From Nioella nitratireducens (lineage in GTDB: Bacteria > Pseudomonadota > Alphaproteobacteria > Rhodobacterales > Rhodobacteraceae), in assembly GCF_001879715.1 (NCBI RefSeq), contig NZ_MNBW01000001.1, positions 242,017 through 306,016 on the forward strand: a DNA stretch of 64,000 bases, given 5' to 3'. Each line of letters starts with the position of its first letter. Position 1 is the first letter of the stretch. This document shows, one piece after another, positions 61,334 through 64,000 of the stretch. The translations under genes and the position numbers were made by a program. The notes under the pieces are model-generated. The model was not told the DNA's origin. It saw only the letters and a program-made list of their open reading frames with translations, and ran no database searches.

Positions 61334-62815
61334 CTAGCCGTGCATCGCGGTCCACCGGCGCAGCAGGGCCTGCTGCAACAGCTTGGCGTGGGTGTTGTAA
61401 CTGCGCGCGCCGGGCGGGCGCGCCTCTTGCCCCGGATCGAAGGTCGTGCGCCGTTCCAGATCTCCGCAGAAAATGGCAAATGCCAGATCTCGGCCCGAGG
61501 CAAGCCGCGCATAGCCCGCAAGCGAGGACACGAAATAGAGCGTGCCGGTCTTGGCCACGATCTCGGCCGGGGGATTTGATAGAAGATTTCCGTGATCGTC
61601 GAGCATCGGAATGTCTTTCATGATCCGGCGCAACCCGCCATTGGCCCCGCTGCCGACCAGCGCCCGCACCATGTCGCGGGCGTTGATCCGGCTTTCATCC
61701 CCAAGGCCCGAATGATCGACCAGTCGGGGGCGGCGCAGCCCGTAGCGTTCCATCAGCCACGCATTCATCTGGTCGGCCGATTCACGCAGGTCCACGGGGC
61801 GAATACCCCCGGCCTCGGTCGCCAGCAGCCCGGCCACCTCGGCGGTCAGATTGGTGGACCAGCGCATCATGCCGCGCAGCACCTCTTCCAAGGGGTCCGA
61901 GACATGGTTGACCAGCACCTGCGCCGTTTCGGGCGGGGCACTGCCGAAGACCGGCGCGTCCAGCACGATGCCCCGCGACCGGGCCAAGACCTGGAAGACC
62001 TCGGCGGCATACATATGCGGGCGGCGCACCGGCAACCATCGCGCCCCGTTCTGGCCCAGGGCGCCGCGCGCAACGCTCCATTGTTCGATCTCGTCGCTTT
62101 CCTCAAAATCATAGATCGGCGCGCCGCGATCAATGACGTCCATCCGGGTCACCGTCACGGGCGGGCGCAACGAGGCCGAGCGCGCATCCATCTGCACGGT
62201 GTAACCGTTGGCGCCTCGTTCCCATTCGAAATGCACGCGGTTGAAGTTCAGGTTCAGCCCCGAGACCGCCGGGTTATACCCGACCTGTGCAGGCTGATCG
62301 GGGTCGATTTCGTGAATATGCGGCACCGCCTCGTGCGCCACCCTGAACCGTCCCGTGACTTCACGCAGGCCGGACTCGGCCAGATCCCGGGCGATATCAT
62401 TGAGCGCGTCGGTATCCAGCACAGGGTCCGCCCCGCCGACCAGCCACAAATCACCGTCGAGCCGTCCGTTCGTCAGGGTGCCTTCGGCCACGACCTGCGT
62501 ATGGAACCGGTACCCCGGCCCAAGGCGGTCCAGCGCATAGGCCGAGGTCAACGCCTTGGTGACAGAGGCAGGCGGCAAGCCGACCAGCGGGTTCACAGAC
62601 TCCAACACCTGCCCCGACCGCGCGTCCGCAACCACGCATGCGACACGCCCGCCCAAACCGGCGCGCGCGATCAGATCGGCGGCAGAGGGCAGCGTGCGCA
62701 GGAAAAACCCGTCTGGCCGTGGCAGCGGGATACGCGAAACCTCGGGTGCGAAGGCGTTGGCAGCACCGGCCACACTGGCCAAGGCCCCCCCCAGAAAGGC
62801 GCGTCGTGAAACCAT
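61334..62815 (-). CDS. dacB: D-alanyl-D-alanine carboxypeptidase/endopeptidase, PBP4 (DacB) family
   Basis: This 493-residue exported enzyme trims peptidoglycan. The start ATG 62815 gives a twin-arginine-like signal (SRRAFLGGALASVAGAANA). The active serine is in 'PPASVTKALTSAYALD' (S-V-T-K), the second motif is around 'VDHSGLGDESRINAR' (S-G-L), and the third is KTG in 'IVAKTGTLYFVSS'. PBP4 enzymes are penicillin-sensitive class C low-mass PBPs. The frame is open upstream, but the Tat-like signal decides the start. Confidence 0.92.
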   Translation of the reverse strand: MVSRRAFLGGALASVAGAANAFAPEVSRIPLPRPDGFFLRTLPSAADLIARAGLGGRVACVVADARSGQVLESVNPLVGLPPASVTKALTSAYALDRLGPGYRFHTQVVAEGTLTNGRLDGDLWLVGGADPVLDTDALNDIARDLAESGLREVTGRFRVAHEAVPHIHEIDPDQPAQVGYNPAVSGLNLNFNRVHFEWERGANGYTVQMDARSASLRPPVTVTRMDVIDRGAPIYDFEESDEIEQWSVARGALGQNGARWLPVRRPHMYAAEVFQVLARSRGIVLDAPVFGSAPPETAQVLVNHVSDPLEEVLRGMMRWSTNLTAEVAGLLATEAGGIRPVDLRESADQMNAWLMERYGLRRPRLVDHSGLGDESRINARDMVRALVGSGANGGLRRIMKDIPMLDDHGNLLSNPPAEIVAKTGTLYFVSSLAGYARLASGRDLAFAIFCGDLERRTTFDPGQEARPPGARSYNTHAKLLQQALLRRWTAMHG

Positions 62816-62916
62816 ATCGCTCAAATAGCTTTGTTCATTGCCCCGGCGACTAAACCCTACCCGGCGTTTTCGCTCAACCCTTTCAGCGATCACAAAAAGC
62901 GCCTATTGCCCGAGCC

Positions 62917-63765
62917 ATGACTGCTTCGATGTTTCGCGCCCTGCCCCTGATGCTGCTGGCCATGTGTTTCGTCCCGATGGGCGACACCGCGGGCAAGCTG
63001 CTTGGCGGCGATCATGGCGTCAGCCCCTTCTTCACCGCGTGGAGCCGCTTTGCCGTTGGCGCGGTCCTGCTGGCCCCCTTTGCCCTGCGCACCGGTGCGC
63101 TCCGCCTGTTGGGCGACTGGCGGATCTGGCTGCGCTCGGCGTTCCTCGTGGGGGGCATCTGCTCGATCCTGACCGCCCTGCGGACCGAGCCGATTGCCGA
63201 CGTGTTCGGTGCCTTCTTCGTTGGCCCGATCCTGAGCTATTTCCTCTCGGCAATGTTCCTGAGCGAGACGATCTCGCCCCGCCGCACGCTGCTGTTGCTG
63301 GTGGGCTTTGGCGGAGTGCTGCTGGTGGTGAAACCGGGGTTCGGCATGACCCCCGGCCTCGGATTCGCGGTGTTGGCAGGGCTTTGCTATGGCTCCTACC
63401 TGACCGCTTCGCGCTGGCTGGCCGGGATCGGGCGGCCACGCGCATTGATGATGTCGCAACTGATCATCGGGGCGGTGGTGCTGTTGCCGGTCGGGCCAGC
63501 ACTGGCGCCAGAGCTGTCCCTGCCCGTGGCGGGGCTGACGCTGGCCTCGGCGCTTGGCTCGCTGCTTGGCAACCTGCTGTTGATCACCGCCATGGGCATG
63601 GCCCCGGCCTCTCGACTTGCGCCCTTCGTCTACACCCAGCTTTTCGCGGCCACGGCGCTTGGCTGGCTGGTTTTCGGGGCGCTGCCCGATGCGCTTTCGG
63701 TCACGGGGCTGCTGCTGATCGTCGGCTCCGGCCTGACCACGCTGACCCTTCGCGCCGATCGCTAG
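62917..63765 (+). CDS. DMT-family transporter (EamA type)
   Basis: This is a 282-residue protein of ten predicted spans with two EamA repeats ('MCFVPMGDTAGKLLGG', 'PIADVFGAFFVGPILSYFLSAMFLSE', 'ASRLAPFVYTQLFAATALGWLVFG'). It is close to the sizes of amino-acid or metabolite exporters of the family; no substrate is assigned. It is divergent from dacB with about 100 bases between the starts. The 3' side carries the second copy of the 106-bp repeat. Confidence 0.92.
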   Translation: MTASMFRALPLMLLAMCFVPMGDTAGKLLGGDHGVSPFFTAWSRFAVGAVLLAPFALRTGALRLLGDWRIWLRSAFLVGGICSILTALRTEPIADVFGAFFVGPILSYFLSAMFLSETISPRRTLLLLVGFGGVLLVVKPGFGMTPGLGFAVLAGLCYGSYLTASRWLAGIGRPRALMMSQLIIGAVVLLPVGPALAPELSLPVAGLTLASALGSLLGNLLLITAMGMAPASRLAPFVYTQLFAATALGWLVFGALPDALSVTGLLLIVGSGLTTLTLRADR

Positions 63766-63783
63766 CATGCGCCCATGCGATCC

Positions 63784-63889
63784 CTCGCGCGCGTTGCGGT
63801 CTTTCGCAATCACGCCGCCCACTCTAACCTATTGATGTCGCATGTCCGAGGAGCGTAAAACCCGTTCCCACTTTTGCGCGACATGCTCT
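63784..63889 (-). repeat. 106-bp dispersed repeat element, copy 2 (inverted)
   Basis: This is the reverse complement of the element at 11071-11176 with no gaps. It has the inverted ends GCATGTC...GACATGC and the TTGCG-N6-CGCAA hairpin. It begins 18 bases after the DMT gene stop. Like copy 1, it sits just beyond a gene's 3' end. Confidence 0.8.
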
Positions 63890-64000
63890 AGCTGTGGAAC
63901 GTCAACAGGTTGTTCCGATCCAATCCTAATCGGCTGATTGGTGGTTTTGACTTTAGCGCCGAGTGCGGACGGTGCCAATTGTAGAGATGCGTCCATACGG

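Noticed and set aside
63829..63999. Open - strand frame entering from the window end
   Set aside because: Its last 20 codons come from the dispersed repeat element, and the rest has no recognisable family. It might be the tail of a gene beyond the window, but this cannot be supported.
1..64000. tRNA, rRNA and CRISPR arrays
   Set aside because: I saw no cloverleaf-like segments with the T-loop signature, no rRNA-like sequence and no regularly spaced repeats with spacers.

Overview
The window is a GC-rich stretch of an alphaproteobacterial chromosome, most likely a marine or halotolerant member of the Rhodobacterales (Roseobacter/Paracoccaceae type). The indications are gene order (ruvCAB-ybgC-tolQRAB-pal-cpoB-tilS-ftsH), a class I (archaeal-type) lysyl-tRNA synthetase, the fhs-folD-folD cluster, a tad/cpa pilus locus with an OmpA-type lipoprotein, ectABC-ask with a MarR-type EctR, and CtrA-like sites. 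The species cannot be named from the sequence. I see no rRNA, tRNA, CRISPR array or intact insertion sequence, and apart from two dispersed repeat families the window reads as ordinary core chromosome with a few accessory genes.

Layout. 1-11 kb: Flp/Tad pilus assembly locus on the + strand (cpaB 3' end, secretin cpaC, OmpA-like lipoprotein, cpaE, cpaF, tadB, tadC, two TPR lipoproteins, prepilin peptidase cpaA, and an AAA ATPase). 11-17 kb: an MFS exporter with a divergent MarR regulator and paired operator-like inverted repeats, then a ligase-associated DNA repair pair (Lhr-type helicase plus metallophosphoesterase) and a PaaI thioesterase. 17-21 kb: one-carbon metabolism on the - strand (fhs, a divergent folD paralogue, a canonical folD). 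21-36 kb: a MOSC protein, a small coiled-coil protein, then a long - strand block running ruvC, ruvA, ruvB, three unknown genes, ybgC, tolQRAB, pal, cpoB, tilS, ftsH. This block covers recombination, envelope constriction and integrity, tRNA modification and membrane proteolysis.

36-44 kb: prmA, a tctCBA tripartite tricarboxylate transporter with a divergent tctDE two-component system and a third, overlapping periplasmic binding-protein gene. 44-49 kb: ectoine biosynthesis (ectR, ectA, ectB, ectC, ask). 49-64 kb: mostly single genes, including a secreted protein whose best start codon is ATT, a TIM-barrel isomerase, rhodanese, TrmL, a putative outer-membrane barrel, a HugZ-like protein, a large phage-tailspike-like protein behind a perfect CtrA box, class I LysRS, a TerB-like protein, two DMT transporters and a PBP4-type peptidase.

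Most notable points: (1) an orphan tailspike/pectate-lyase-fold protein without a signal peptide, with a TTAA-N7-TTAA CtrA site and a terminator-like leader hairpin upstream, is a candidate gene-transfer-agent or phage-type spike; (2) the FolD paralogue next to fhs has Gln at the catalytic Lys position; (3) two dispersed repeat families occur twice each (a 106-bp element and a GTAC-phased element immediately 3' of folD and of lysS); (4) a periplasmic-protein gene has a good ribosome binding site, a good signal peptide and an ATT start. All functional statements rest on reading the sequence and on family knowledge; no database search was run.
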